The notes beneath the pieces were generated by a model. The model was given only the letters and a program-made list of their open reading frames with translations, was not told where the DNA came from and searched no databases. A stretch of 64,000 bases of DNA from Roseiarcus sp963764955 (GTDB lineage Bacteria > Pseudomonadota > Alphaproteobacteria > Rhizobiales > Beijerinckiaceae). Positions 46,308 through 55,057 of this stretch are shown here, piece by piece. How positions within the stretch are numbered: the first letter of the stretch is position 1; each line of letters starts with the position of its first letter. A program made the translations under genes and the position numbers. The stretch lies in contig CAVXVE010000052.1 of NCBI GenBank assembly GCA_963764955.1, positions 62,001 to 126,000 of the forward strand, written 5' to 3'.

Positions 46308-46523
46308 ATGGGAAGAGCATATTGGTTAGGAAAAATAGGTCCAAAGGATTACTTTGAAGTACCATACAATGATATCATAATTGAGGGGAAAACCAAGTAT
46401 GGTACTTGGATCACCATGAGCGAGATTAGTTGGCGCGACCACGGAGTTGGTCGCTTTGGAATTGGTTACGGCCAGAAATATCAGAAGCAGACGGACGGTC
46501 GTTGGTTGAGAACTAGAGGATAA
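46308..46523 (+). CDS. Small hypothetical protein
   Basis: This 71-residue protein starts MGRAYWLGKIGPKDYFEVPY. It is aromatic-rich, with beta-strand character (GKTKYGTWITMSEISWRDHG) and a basic end. I use the ATG at 46308 because it gives the cleaner N-terminus. Unknown. Confidence 0.45.
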   Translation: MGRAYWLGKIGPKDYFEVPYNDIIIEGKTKYGTWITMSEISWRDHGVGRFGIGYGQKYQKQTDGRWLRTRG

Positions 46524-46566
46524 GCCTCCGCGTCATCCGCTGCGGATCTCTCGATTGCTCGGCGGC

Positions 46567-46758
46567 TCAAAAACCACCGTCACCGGTGCCATCTGAGATT
46601 CTGATCGCGTAAATTTCACACGCTATCACCCCGCCTTCTCCGCGCCGAGCGGGTCGCCGCACACAGCTTGTTGTCCTGTCTCCCCCACTCCCCACCTGCG
46701 CATTGCTCGGCGGCTCAAACACCACCGTTACCCTTCGATTTCCACAAGCTGGGCACAT
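46567..46758 (-). CDS. Small zinc-ribbon protein, possibly read-through
   Basis: This 63-codon reading frame starts MCPACGNRRVTVVFEPPSNA. The C-x2-C opening and VTVVFEPPSN resemble tiny rhizobial zinc-ribbon proteins, but the rest (GDRTTSCVRRPARRGEGG) is GC-rich and unlikely to be conserved. The same VTVVFEPPSN is encoded again downstream in another frame (minus strand, about 46582-46552), so the locus may hold two partial copies of one gene. Confidence 0.35.
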   Translation of the reverse strand: MCPACGNRRVTVVFEPPSNAQVGSGGDRTTSCVRRPARRGEGGVIACEIYAIRISDGTGDGGF

Positions 46759-47253
46759 GAGGCGCGACTCTGGCCTTGATAGCGGAAAGTTCGGCCCAGC
46801 TTGAGGAGGCAAGAAGTCTTGGCGCGGAGGTTCAGCACCATACAAAAAAGGACGAGGGAGCCAAGTGCTCTCCTCGCCCGTGAGCATCACGACAAAGAAA
46901 AGTCTGTGGTTTTTGGCTTCGGAACTCCCTCCCCGCGTTTAGCCTCGGGAGATCCCCATCCCGTTAGCTTCGGGAGATCCCTCCCCGCGTTGCGGGGGAC
47001 CATTGAGCGCTTGTCTGCCTAGCCTCTGCCTCGCGCTCGTTGATGACAACGACTCACCTACTGCGTGACGACAAAGTCAAGACGACCGGCCATGACTCGG
47101 CCACAATTCCGGTCCCCGTGACAAAATTGCAACGGTTGTGTGACAGGTGCAGACGAGCGTCTCGAGGTCAAGCTGCTTGCGGTAAACGTGCCATTTGGCA
47201 CGGCCCGACGTAACATTTATGCGGGACAAAACAACGGCGCAATTATCGCGATG
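46759..47253. other. Gene-free repeat stretch
   Basis: No gene is supported. A tandem repeat of about 25 bp (three units) lies at 46916-46991; the rest up to the Rrf2 gene shows nothing distinct. Confidence 0.5.
46916..46991. repeat. Tandem repeat, about 25 bp, three units
   Basis: The units begin GCTTCGGAACTCCC, GCCTCGGGAGATCC and GCTTCGGGAGATCC, and end CGCGTTTA, CCCGTTA and CGCGTT. Confidence 0.7.
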
Positions 47254-47706
47254 TCAGATGGTGAAATCGCCGCCGACCTTCTCGTCGTCGAGCACATGGG
47301 CCTTCTCGGCCGTCTCGCACATCTGTTCGACCGTGATCGAATTGAGATTGGCGAGAAAGGTTTCGCCGGCCCGGCGCACAGCCGGATCGATCACCCGCTC
47401 GAGCAGCACTGAGTTTGCGCCGAGATCTTCTGGATCGGCGGTGCTCAGCGACATCGCGGTGCGCATGATCTCGCCCACAGTGATGCTCCGGCGCTCGCGC
47501 GCCAACTCGTAGCCGCCTCGCGGCCCGCGCACGCCCTTGAGGATATTGGCGTGAACCAGCCCCTGGAGCAATGTCTCCAGGTGGCGTGGGGGCAATTTAT
47601 GACGCGCAGCCAAGGCATTGGCGCGAACCGGAGCCGACCGGGAGTGCAACGCGACGTCGACAACAGCGGCGATGGCGAGAACGCTCCGTCGCGAGAATAA
47701 GTTCAT
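47254..47706 (-). CDS. Rrf2-family transcriptional regulator
   Basis: This 150-residue protein has a winged HTH at the start (MNLFSRRSVLAIAAVVDVAL, then RANALAARHKLPPRHLETLL QGLVHANILKGVRGPRGGYE) and a linker helix. The three-cysteine cluster that binds Fe-S in IscR/NsrR is not present; only one cysteine (EQMCETAEKAHV) is seen, so it is a CymR-like or other sensor. The start at 47706 is fixed by AGGAGGT. A perfect 14-bp palindrome lies 90 bp upstream. Confidence 0.88.
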   Translation of the reverse strand: MNLFSRRSVLAIAAVVDVALHSRSAPVRANALAARHKLPPRHLETLLQGLVHANILKGVRGPRGGYELARERRSITVGEIMRTAMSLSTADPEDLGANSVLLERVIDPAVRRAGETFLANLNSITVEQMCETAEKAHVLDDEKVGGDFTI

Positions 47707-47795
47707 GTCATACCTCCTACGATGAGTAGGCGGCTCGCCCAATGCCACCAACGATACTAGAGGATTGCCCCGACCGTCGATGAAATTGCAATTAC

Positions 47796-47809
47796 CACAA
47801 TTGTGGTGT
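47796..47809. promoter_or_regulatory. Palindromic operator candidate upstream of Rrf2 gene
   Basis: ACCACAATTGTGGT is a perfect 14-bp palindrome, about 90 bp ahead of the Rrf2 start. It is suited to a dimeric winged-HTH protein and probably autoregulatory. Confidence 0.55.
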
Positions 47810-47979
47810 TGGCGATGCGTGATTGCAAGGGGCTGGTTGTAAGGACGCTCGGCCACCCCGCGCGGCTGCGCCGATGCGGCTGGCGAGTTCCTCGGATCAT
47901 CAAGCAAGTCTGTCGAGGCGCTGATGGTCCGTCGCCATTTGTCCGTTGCTGACGCTGACCGCTACTGTGCTCCTAATTA

Positions 47980-48180
47980 TCACCAAACGAATTCCCGTTG
48001 AAAGAACCTGACAACCGCAATTCGTTCGCCGTGCCATCCGGTAATTTTCAATATCGTTAGAGGCCCTAGTTCAATTATCCATCCATATTGCTGCCCGGAA
48101 ATCGGATCTATAAGGTAGGTGGTAAAACCTTCTTTGTGGGGCTTTAAGCTCTCTATCCAGCCCATCATGGAGTACGGCAT
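47980..48180 (-). CDS. Small hypothetical protein
   Basis: This 66-residue protein starts MPYSMMGWIESLKPHKEGFT and contains PISGQQYGWIIELGPLTILK. It has beta-rich character. It lies alone between the Rrf2 gene and the phage-like genes. Unknown. Confidence 0.45.
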   Translation of the reverse strand: MPYSMMGWIESLKPHKEGFTTYLIDPISGQQYGWIIELGPLTILKITGWHGERIAVVRFFQREFVW

Positions 48181-48343
48181 CTAATCACCTATAAAGAAGG
48201 GGGGCGCTGCCACGCGACAGCAGGTGCACCAGCAGCGCCCACACATCTTCAACCACTCGGTGCCAATGCCGAGACCTAGTGGCGAAGCTCATCTATCTCT
48301 ATCTCTAGATAGAGCAAAAATCGTCCAAAGTGCACCGCATAAC

Positions 48344-48817
48344 TCACCCAAGATTGTTCATCATGTTCGACGGAACATAACCACGCTGAGTTTCTGTTCG
48401 GATGCCCGCCAATCTTCTATTCGCGGCCCCCGTCGAAAACGTATGCATCCAGGCCGAGGGCTTCCCGTAAAAAGTGGATGTTAGCCTTCCTGATTCATCA
48501 GGCGTCTTTACCTCACGCAATTCACCGTCGGGAATCATAGTTGGGCGAGCTGCTTCACGTCGCGCGTCATCGTAAATCTGCCTTTCGATCAATTCAAAGG
48601 CGGAGCCCATAGCTTCGTTTATGTTTACGCCTTTATAATTGGGAGCGTGTTGCTGCACTTTGGCAGCCATGCGCCTTTCATATTGCGCCACAGTTTCACC
48701 TTCTAAAGACCGTGGTGCGCTCTGATTAAACATTCTTAAAGTGGCATCAGCCTTTTCTTGAATTGCTACCAATTCTGTAGGATCGGGTTGGTAGTTGCTA
48801 TAAGCTCTTGCTGGCAT
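48344..48817 (-). CDS. Phage-like hypothetical protein
   Basis: This 157-residue protein starts MPARAYSNYQPDPTELVAIQ. It contains SLEGETVAQYERRMAAKVQQ and DGELREVKTPDESGRLTSTF YG. The layout (helical first half, then the LREV..DESGR..T.F.G strand pair) resembles a rhizobial prophage protein type that often sits near structural genes. It shares the strand with two further small genes upstream. Confidence 0.6.
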   Translation of the reverse strand: MPARAYSNYQPDPTELVAIQEKADATLRMFNQSAPRSLEGETVAQYERRMAAKVQQHAPNYKGVNINEAMGSAFELIERQIYDDARREAARPTMIPDGELREVKTPDESGRLTSTFYGKPSAWMHTFSTGAANRRLAGIRTETQRGYVPSNMMNNLG

Positions 48818-48832
48818 TGGCGCGCTCCTAAA

Positions 48833-49018
48833 TCACTTGCTTCTTGTCAATCTCGACAAATGTGACTCAGCCACAGAAGGACGGCGATGTATATTGAGGC
48901 TTTCCGCCCTATCGTACTTCACTCTAGGCCCGTTGTATGCCGATCTTACAGGCACTCCATCACAATCAGGGCGCGCTGTAGTTTTAGGTTCTTGATATCC
49001 TTCAAGGTCTTTTGCCAT
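48833..49018 (-). CDS. Small hypothetical protein, phage module
   Basis: This 61-residue protein starts MAKDLEGYQEPKTTARPDCD and is polar with a basic tail. It lies 15 bases upstream of the phage-like gene on the same strand. Unknown. Confidence 0.4.
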   Translation of the reverse strand: MAKDLEGYQEPKTTARPDCDGVPVRSAYNGPRVKYDRAESLNIHRRPSVAESHLSRLTRSK

Positions 49019-49171
49019 TTGCTCTTCTCCTTCAGATTATTAGATCTATTATTGTGTTTGCGATCGTCAGCGCCTTTAGTCTGACCGTGGCCGAGTGGCT
49101 GTTGTTTAGTATAATGCTGGCGTTTACAAGAAATGTCACGACTGCGGCTTCAGGGGACATGTGGCGCTGCT

Positions 49172-49363
49172 TTATGCTGCGAATAGGTCAGTTCTATTTA
49201 GCAAAGCCATTTGCTTTTTCATCTCGCGAGCAAAAGCGACTTCCTCATTCCTAATATGGACGAAGTGTTTGACACGGCAATCTGTCGAGCAAAACCTTTG
49301 CCAGTATCGCTTTTTCTGGAATTCTTCTTTGCACTCCTCACATTTAAATTTGTCCATACTCAA
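49172..49363 (-). CDS. Small zinc-ribbon protein
   Basis: This 63-residue protein starts MSMDKFKCEECKEEFQKKRY. The C-x2-C, then FCSTDCRVKHF pattern makes a short zinc finger similar to those in phage and toxin-module proteins. It is the first gene of a minus-strand group (49363 to 48344). Confidence 0.55.
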   Translation of the reverse strand: MSMDKFKCEECKEEFQKKRYWQRFCSTDCRVKHFVHIRNEEVAFAREMKKQMALLNRTDLFAA

Positions 49364-49536
49364 ATCTCCTACTCGTTGTATTTACACAATACTACGCATT
49401 TCGGGAAACGGCAAGTCCTTGTTCCCTTTCTGTTTCCACACAATTTGAGGCCCGTAGACGGGCGGTAACGCTTCGAGGCGCAGACTTTCTCAGCTTCGAA
49501 AGAAAGCCGCGCATCAAAACCTTTGAGGAATGACGT

Positions 49537-49810
49537 ATGCCCAAGAGTTTATCGCATGAAGAAATCGCCCAGCATTTCATCAGGGCCAAAGTTTTCGACT
49601 TCAGCGCCATGGGCAAGCTCATTGCCGAACTTGGCCCGGAGTTGGCCGTCAGCGATCTCGGGTGGCACGGAGTCAAACTTCGGCCGCTACAACATCCTCG
49701 CCTGCATGCTCCCCGCGTGGGACGCAGCGCGTGCTGTCGGCGACCTGCGCGCCGCTGGTCTGACCGCGACAGCGCTGGAGAGCGCCGCGGAAGCAAGCAA
49801 GCCGAAATAG
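49537..49810 (+). CDS. Small conserved protein, frame broken near 49672
   Basis: The first part reads MPKSLSHEEIAQHFIRAKVF DFSAMGKLIAELGPELAVSD, and after a one-base shift at GTCAAACTTC the frame continues FGRYNILACMLPAWDAARAV and ends AAEASKPK at 49810. Together they give a compact 90-residue helical protein. The extra A in an AAA run is the likely cause. GC content returns to the core level here, so this marks the right flank of the island. Function unknown. Confidence 0.55.
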
Positions 49811-49870
49811 ATTTGTTTCTCAATAAATTTGGCTCTCAACTTATATTCCGCTCCCTTGTGTCGAGTAGTG

Positions 49871-49908
49871 AATTCGCCCGGCGAGTTGAATCCCTCGCCG
49901 GGCGAATT
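49871..49908. terminator. Perfect 15-bp inverted repeat
   Basis: AATTCGCCCGGCGAG and CTCGCCGGGCGAATT pair fully around TTGAATCC. No long T run follows, so it is a bidirectional stop or a structural element. Confidence 0.6.
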
Positions 49909-50000
49909 TACGAGTTCGCACCCGGCCAAAGCGCTGCGAAAAAGTGGGCGCCGGCTTTTCGCGAAATAGCGCGCGAAATCAAGGAATTGGGACTGACGCC

Positions 50001-51308
50001 GTGTCGAGCTGGAGCGAAGCCGACCTTGAACTCAGGCTCTGTCGCGCGCTGGACCTCGCGCGAAAGACGATCCACCATTTCGCGATCGACGGCTACGCAA
50101 ACCCCGACTCTCCCGCGTCCAGCTTCGGGCCGGAAAAGGTGGTCGCGGAAACGGCGATGCTCATCTATGCCGCATCGGCGTCGCTCACCCGCCCGAACAT
50201 TGCGAGCCGCGTCGACCATCTCGCTCAGCTCTTGGCCCGCCATGCCCGCTCTGAACGCGTGCTTGTCGATATCGCGCTCCATCCGGCGCTCGCCTTCAAA
50301 TTCGCGGTCCCCCATATTCTCTTAACGAAGGTCGGATACCCGGACGCTGGCTTTGACGATTTTCTAAGATCCTGCGCCTCGTCGCAGACGGGAAACGCTC
50401 AGGACCGGCCTCCGTCCGCCTCGCTCGAGAGACTATGGATCCGGTCGTTGTGGAACGGCCCCGATTCCGGCCCGGGCTGGCGCGCCAGGCTACCCGACAC
50501 GATGCTCAACTGGCCCGTCGGCATATTGGGCGCCCTGCGAACGGACGCTTACGCCTTCACGCACTTGATCATGTACTGCACCGACTTTGGCTTTCGAAAG
50601 CCACGCTTGTCCCGCAGCCGCCCGGCGATCTTGATGGACGTCGGCTCCTTGCTGGCCGGGTACATGGACGCTGAAGACTACGATCTCGCCGGCGAATTGC
50701 TGCTCGCGTGGCCGCTGATGGGCGCCCCCTGGAGTTCCCCCGCCGCATTCGCCTTCCGGGTTCTCGCAAACATCGAGGACCAGGTTGGCGTTCTTCCTTG
50801 TGGAAACGTCAATCTGGCCCATCTCGCCCAGCTGGAAGGAGAGGAGCGCGCTCGATACGCGCTGGGGACCGCGTACCACACGGCTTACGTAATGGGTTTT
50901 CTCTGCGCCGCGTCGCTTCGACCCGGGCGGGCGCCGCCGGTGACGATTGTCGGACCGCAGTTCGACGCAACGTGCCTTAGCCGACTGATGCGCTATGTTG
51001 ATGTTGACCAGGGACATTGGCGGCCTGAGTTTTTTAGCCTCGCAGAGGAGGAGCGGCGAGCCTTGATCCCGTTCGTTCTCGACGTCGCGATCATGCAAAA
51101 GTGTCGAAGGCGCGACTATCAAGCCGTTAGTGAGATCCTTTCCCTCGCACAAGAATATGACGTCGCCGGCTCCCCGATGTGCCGGCAAGCGTTCGAGCTC
51201 CTGGAGCGCATCGCGAGCTGCTCGACCGCCATCCGTCTGCGGAGCGGAGCGCCCAGCGAGGGCGCCGTTCCGGAGCGCTCCGCAACAACACCGCCTACGC
51301 CCGCTTGA
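50001..51308 (+). CDS. Large unknown protein
   Basis: This 435-residue protein starts at GTG 50001 (MSSWSEADLELRLCRALDLA). Notable parts are HHFAIDGYANPDSPASSFGP, ETAMLIYAASASLTRPNIAS, a middle DAYAFTHLIMYCTDFGF and a helical C-terminus ending with a low-complexity tail. HFAIDGYANP-type proteins are seen in actinobacterial and other clusters as an uncharacterised helical family (I recall DUF6895, not checked). It looks all-alpha. The stop overlaps the OsmC gene by 14 bases, convergent. Confidence 0.7.
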   Translation: MSSWSEADLELRLCRALDLARKTIHHFAIDGYANPDSPASSFGPEKVVAETAMLIYAASASLTRPNIASRVDHLAQLLARHARSERVLVDIALHPALAFKFAVPHILLTKVGYPDAGFDDFLRSCASSQTGNAQDRPPSASLERLWIRSLWNGPDSGPGWRARLPDTMLNWPVGILGALRTDAYAFTHLIMYCTDFGFRKPRLSRSRPAILMDVGSLLAGYMDAEDYDLAGELLLAWPLMGAPWSSPAAFAFRVLANIEDQVGVLPCGNVNLAHLAQLEGEERARYALGTAYHTAYVMGFLCAASLRPGRAPPVTIVGPQFDATCLSRLMRYVDVDQGHWRPEFFSLAEEERRALIPFVLDVAIMQKCRRRDYQAVSEILSLAQEYDVAGSPMCRQAFELLERIASCSTAIRLRSGAPSEGAVPERSATTPPTPA

Positions 51309-51804
51309 GCGTGGTCTCGATCGCAGGCGAGCGCTTGAGGGTCTGCAGCACGACGCAATAGCGCTCGGTCAGCTTCAGTAGCGTGTCGAGCTGATCCTGC
51401 GGCGCATCGGTGTCGAGATCGAACGCGAGGCGGATGTCGGAGAAGCCGACAGGGGCCTGCTTGTCGACGCCGAGCGTGCCGCGAAAGTCGAGGTCGCCTT
51501 CGGCGGCGACCTTGCCCGAGCGCAACGCGATTCCCATCGAGGTCGCGACGGCCTTCAGGGTCACGCCGGCGCAGGCGACCAGCGCCTCGAGCAGCATGTC
51601 GCCCGAGCAGAGCTCGGCCCCGCTGCCTCCGGTCGCTGGATGCAGCCCGGCGACCGCGAGCGCTTTTCCGGTCTCGACCTTGCAGGCGACGCCTGCGGAA
51701 TCGAGGGCGCCGCTGGCTTTCAGCGTCACCAGCGCAGCTTTTGCGTCAGTCCGATAGCGATCCTTGAGCGGCGCCTGGGCGGCGCGAAGTTCCTCGGCGT
51801 TCAC
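51295..51804 (-). CDS. OsmC-family protein
   Basis: This 169-residue protein has the OsmC/Ohr fold with a redox cysteine pair (GAELCSGDMLLEALVACAGV), suggesting reduction of organic hydroperoxides or other thiol chemistry. The start is placed at GTG 51804 behind AGGAGA. The N-terminal part (ELRAAQAPLKDRYRTDAKAA) is family-typical. DUF2218 lies upstream on the same strand. Confidence 0.9.
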   Translation of the reverse strand: MNAEELRAAQAPLKDRYRTDAKAALVTLKASGALDSAGVACKVETGKALAVAGLHPATGGSGAELCSGDMLLEALVACAGVTLKAVATSMGIALRSGKVAAEGDLDFRGTLGVDKQAPVGFSDIRLAFDLDTDAPQDQLDTLLKLTERYCVVLQTLKRSPAIETTLKRA

Positions 51805-51848
51805 TTCGTTCGTCTCCTTTCGATTCGGCCCCTTTTCAGCCCTTGAGC

Positions 51849-52130
51849 CTAAGACCAATCGAACCGAAGCGGCGCTTCCCGAAACGCGAACCGGTCAAGA
51901 TGCGAAGCGACCACGCCTTTCAGGCGCTCGACCTCTTCGCTCCCTTCCCCGTCGATCGTCACTTCAAGCGCATTCGCCTCCGGCTCGAGCGTGACCACCG
52001 CGGCCGGGAATTTGACGACGCCCCGGCTTTCCGAGAGGTCGACTTCGAGCTTGTGGCTCCAGTGCTTGCAAAGCTGCTGCACGTATTTGGCGGCGCTGGC
52101 GGTCGGAACGCTGGCCTTGGCGATCGGCAT
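51849..52130 (-). CDS. DUF2218-family protein
   Basis: This 93-residue single DUF2218 domain protein starts MPIAKASVPTASAAKYVQQL and then reads CKHWSHKLEVDLSESRGVVK FP. The KYVQQLCKHWSHK block is the family signature. Function unknown; it often neighbours siderophore or redox genes. It is 44 bases upstream of OsmC on the same strand and is probably one unit with it. Confidence 0.9.
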   Translation of the reverse strand: MPIAKASVPTASAAKYVQQLCKHWSHKLEVDLSESRGVVKFPAAVVTLEPEANALEVTIDGEGSEEVERLKGVVASHLDRFAFREAPLRFDWS

Positions 52131-52313
52131 GCTCAGAGGTCTTTCGATCTTCGAAGGGCTGGCGCCAACGCACCCATTTCCATCGCTGGGCGCGCGACGA
52201 TCGGTCGCAGAGCGGTTGGCCGGCCCGTTTAGCCCGAATGGGCCTCCGACTCAACGGCGGGCGACGCAAGCGCGCTTGTCGCGGCGCTTAAGCCAAGCTA
52301 ACGCTTGCTACTC

Positions 52314-52811
52314 ATGACCCGCGTGGGCTTCTTTTCCGGCTCGTTCGATCCGATGACCAACGGTCACTTGGATGTGATTGAGCACGCCGCGACGCTGTGC
52401 GACCGGCTGGTCGTCGGCGTCGGATCCAATCCGAATAAGGCCGCGCTGTTTTCAGTCGAGGAGCGGCTCAAGCTTATCCGCGAGGCCGCGGCGCCGATCA
52501 CGGCGAGGGCGCGATGCAAGCTCGAGGTCGTCGAATTCACCGGCCTCGCCGTCGAGGCGGCGCGTGAAGCGCGCGCGACGATCATCGTGCGGGGCTTACG
52601 CGACTCGACCGATTTCAACTATGAGATGCAAATGGCGGGCATGAACGGCGCGATGGCGCCAGAGCTGCGCACCATCTTTCTGCCCGCCTCCTCGCCGGTG
52701 CGGCCGATCACCGCGACGCTGGTGCGGCAGATCGCCTCCATGGGCGGCGACGCCTCCCCATTCGCTCCGCCGAACGTCATCGCTGCGCTGAAAGGGAAGT
52801 TCAAAAAATGA
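52314..52811 (+). CDS. coaD: Phosphopantetheine adenylyltransferase
   Basis: This enzyme is the penultimate step of coenzyme A synthesis: ATP plus 4'-phosphopantetheine to dephospho-CoA. The 165-residue protein has GFFSGSFDPMTNGHLDVIEH with the T/HxGH-type nucleotide site and the C-terminal SSPVRPITATLVRQI region. The start is ATG 52314. The stop overlaps the aminotransferase start by four bases. coaD normally lies close to gyrA in Rhizobiales, but here about 15 kb separates them. Confidence 0.97.
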   Translation: MTRVGFFSGSFDPMTNGHLDVIEHAATLCDRLVVGVGSNPNKAALFSVEERLKLIREAAAPITARARCKLEVVEFTGLAVEAAREARATIIVRGLRDSTDFNYEMQMAGMNGAMAPELRTIFLPASSPVRPITATLVRQIASMGGDASPFAPPNVIAALKGKFKK

Positions 52812-54155
52812 CCCCCAGCCCGCTCCCCGGCTTCCCGCCTGAAACACGCGCCCCCGATGGGGCCGATGCCGTACGGGCGCGGGCGGCCGATGCGCTGATC
52901 CGCTACGGCGGAAAGTTTTCCGATTTCGTCGCGGCCAGCGCGAAGGGATCGTTCATCAACGACGCGCGCGGCCGGCGGGTGCTCGACTTCACCTCGGGGC
53001 AGATGAGCGCGATCCTCGGCCATTCGCACCCGGCCATTGTCGAAACGGTCCAACGGTCGATCGCGACCCTCGACCATCTGTTCAGCGGCATGCTGTCGGA
53101 GCCGGTCATCGGCCTGGCGGAAGCCTTGAAGGCCATCACGCCTCCCGGGCTCGACCGCGTCCTGCTCTTGAGCACCGGCGCTGAATCCAATGAGGCCGCG
53201 CTGAAGATGGCGCGCCTCGCGACCGGCGGCTACGAGGTCGTCGGCTTCGCCCAGTCCTGGCACGGAATGACGGGAGGCGCGGCCGCCGCGACCTACGCCG
53301 CCGGGCGCCGGGGCTATGGGCCGCTCAGCGTCGGCGGCCTCGCGATCATGGCGCCCAATCTCTATCGCCCGTCCTTCGGAGCCTCGTCGAGCTACGACTG
53401 GCTCGCCGAACTCGACTATGGATTTCGACCTTGTCGACCGTCAGTCGACCGGGGCGCTCGCCGCCTTCATCGCCGAGCCGATCTTGAGCTCCGGCGGCAT
53501 CCTCGACCTGCCGCCGGGCTATCTTTCCGAGCTCAAGCGGCGCTGCGAGAAGCGCGGCATGATGCTGATCGTCGACGAGGCGCAAACCGGCCTCGGCCGC
53601 ACCGGCGAAATGTTCGCGTTCTCCCGCGACGCCATCGTTCCGGACATCCTCACGCTGTCGAAGACTTTGGGCGCGGGCCTGCCGCTGGCGGCGGTTCTCA
53701 CCTCGGCGGAAATCGAGGAGCGCTGCCATGAGCGCGGCTTCCTCTTTTATACGACCCATGCGTCCGATCCATTGCCCGCTTCTGTCGGCCTGGCGGTTTT
53801 GGACGTGATCGTTCGCCAGAAGCTGGAGAAGCGCGCGGCGGAGGCGGGCGCGCGCCTGAGGAAGGGTTTGGAGACGCTGCGCGACGAATTCGATTGCATC
53901 GGCGACGTGCGCGGCCGCGGCCTCCTTTTGGGCATGGAAATCGTCAAGGACAAGACGTCGAAGCAGCCTGACGCCGCGCTCGGCGCGCGCATCACGGATA
54001 AGGCGATGGAGCTTGGCCTTTCCATGAACATCGTCAATCTGCCCGGCATGGGAGGCGTCTTCCGCATCGCGCCGCCGCTGACCGTTGCCGACGACGAGAT
54101 CGACCTCGGCCTCACGATCCTGCGCGACGCGCTGCGCGGCGCGCTGAAGGGCTAG
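52808..54155 (+). CDS. Class III aminotransferase, 2,2-dialkylglycine-decarboxylase-like, frame broken near 53427
   Basis: This PLP enzyme reads NDARGRRVLDFTSGQMSAIL, then STGAESNEAALKMARLATGG, and after a one-base shift near 53427 (GGATTTCGAC, probably an extra T) FDLVDRQSTGALAAFIAEPI, with the lysine segment LTLSKTLGAGLPLAAVLTSA. Combined length is about 448 residues, normal for dialkylglycine decarboxylases. The first part includes FTSGQMSAILGHSHP, typical of that group. Its start overlaps coaD. Probably a sequence error; otherwise inactivated. Confidence 0.88.
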
Positions 54156-54583
54156 CTGTCAGACCCGTCGTCCGACTCCGCATTGACCTTGCGAACCTTG
54201 ACCTGCTTTTTAAGCGATTCGAGCTCCTCGTCGCTCAGATCTTCAGCCGCCGCGATCTGGTCGCGCGCCTTCCTGGTGGCCATGATGAGTTCGTCGAGCT
54301 TCAACTGAATCGCCGCCGTGTCCCGGTTCTGGGTGGCTTGGATCAGAAACACCATGAGGAAAGTCACGATCGTGGTGCCCGTATTGATGACGAGCTGCCA
54401 AGTGTCGCTATAGTGAAAAAAGGGGCCGCTGACCCCCCATACAAGGACAATGAGGACGGCGGTCGCAAACGTGGCCGGCTTGCCGCAAATCTCCGCCGTT
54501 CTGATCGCGAGGCGCCTGAACCCGCTCTGCTTGCCGTTCTCGGGGCTTCCCCCGAACGGGCCGGCCGGGAGTCCGCTGCGCAT
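54152..54583 (-). CDS. Low-affinity iron permease family membrane protein
   Basis: This 143-residue protein has two transmembrane helices (about 36-56 and 62-84) with the family block LVWGVSGPFFHYSDTWQLVI NTGTTIVTFLMVFLIQATQN RDTAAIQLKLDELI, followed by an acidic/basic cytoplasmic tail. Despite the name, iron transport is unproven in bacteria. It is convergent with the aminotransferase gene and overlaps its stop. Confidence 0.88.
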   Translation of the reverse strand: MRSGLPAGPFGGSPENGKQSGFRRLAIRTAEICGKPATFATAVLIVLVWGVSGPFFHYSDTWQLVINTGTTIVTFLMVFLIQATQNRDTAAIQLKLDELIMATRKARDQIAAAEDLSDEELESLKKQVKVRKVNAESDDGSDS

Positions 54584-54685
54584 GATGGCCCGCCCTTAAA
54601 GATCGATTGGGCGTTTTTACCCGGCGATCCCTCAGCTCTCAAGTACGCCGTTCGTTCTCGCCGTTCAACGGGCGTGGCTTCAGGC

Positions 54686-55057
54686 TCATGAGTTTCCCGG
54701 AAAGGCGATCGTGGTGAGAAGCGCGATGTGGGGATCGCGCGAGTCGAGCCGGGTGTGCTGCACGACGATCTCGACATCCGAGCGGATGACCGAGGAATAT
54801 GGCGTGTCGCGCGGAACCTGTTCCGGGTCGCTGAGGTCGTTGAACCGCAGGTGGCGCGCGCGCCGAGGTTCGAGCGTCAGGCGGTAGGGTCCCGCCGGCT
54901 CCCGGTTCTCGAAATAGAGGGTGATCTCGATCGACGCGGTCGAATCCGTCGCGTTCAGGATGCAGGCGGCTTCGTGGGAGATGAGATCGCGCGCCTGGGA
55001 AAATGAGCGGCTCGGAATGTAGCCTTCCGGAATGGCCCAGATGCGATGCCCGATCAA
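54686..55057 (-). CDS. Sensory-rhodopsin-transducer-like (ASRT) protein
   Basis: This 123-residue protein starts at TTG 55057 (MIGHRIWAIPEGYIPSRSFS) behind GGAGGT. The rest is the family pattern: ACILNATDSTASIEITLYFE, PYRLTLEPRRARHLRFNDLS and RSDVEIVVQHTRLDSRDPHI. The family is named for the Anabaena sensory rhodopsin transducer, but most members occur without a rhodopsin and the fold suggests carbohydrate- or ligand-binding. No rhodopsin gene is in the window. Confidence 0.88.
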   Translation of the reverse strand: MIGHRIWAIPEGYIPSRSFSQARDLISHEAACILNATDSTASIEITLYFENREPAGPYRLTLEPRRARHLRFNDLSDPEQVPRDTPYSSVIRSDVEIVVQHTRLDSRDPHIALLTTIAFPGNS

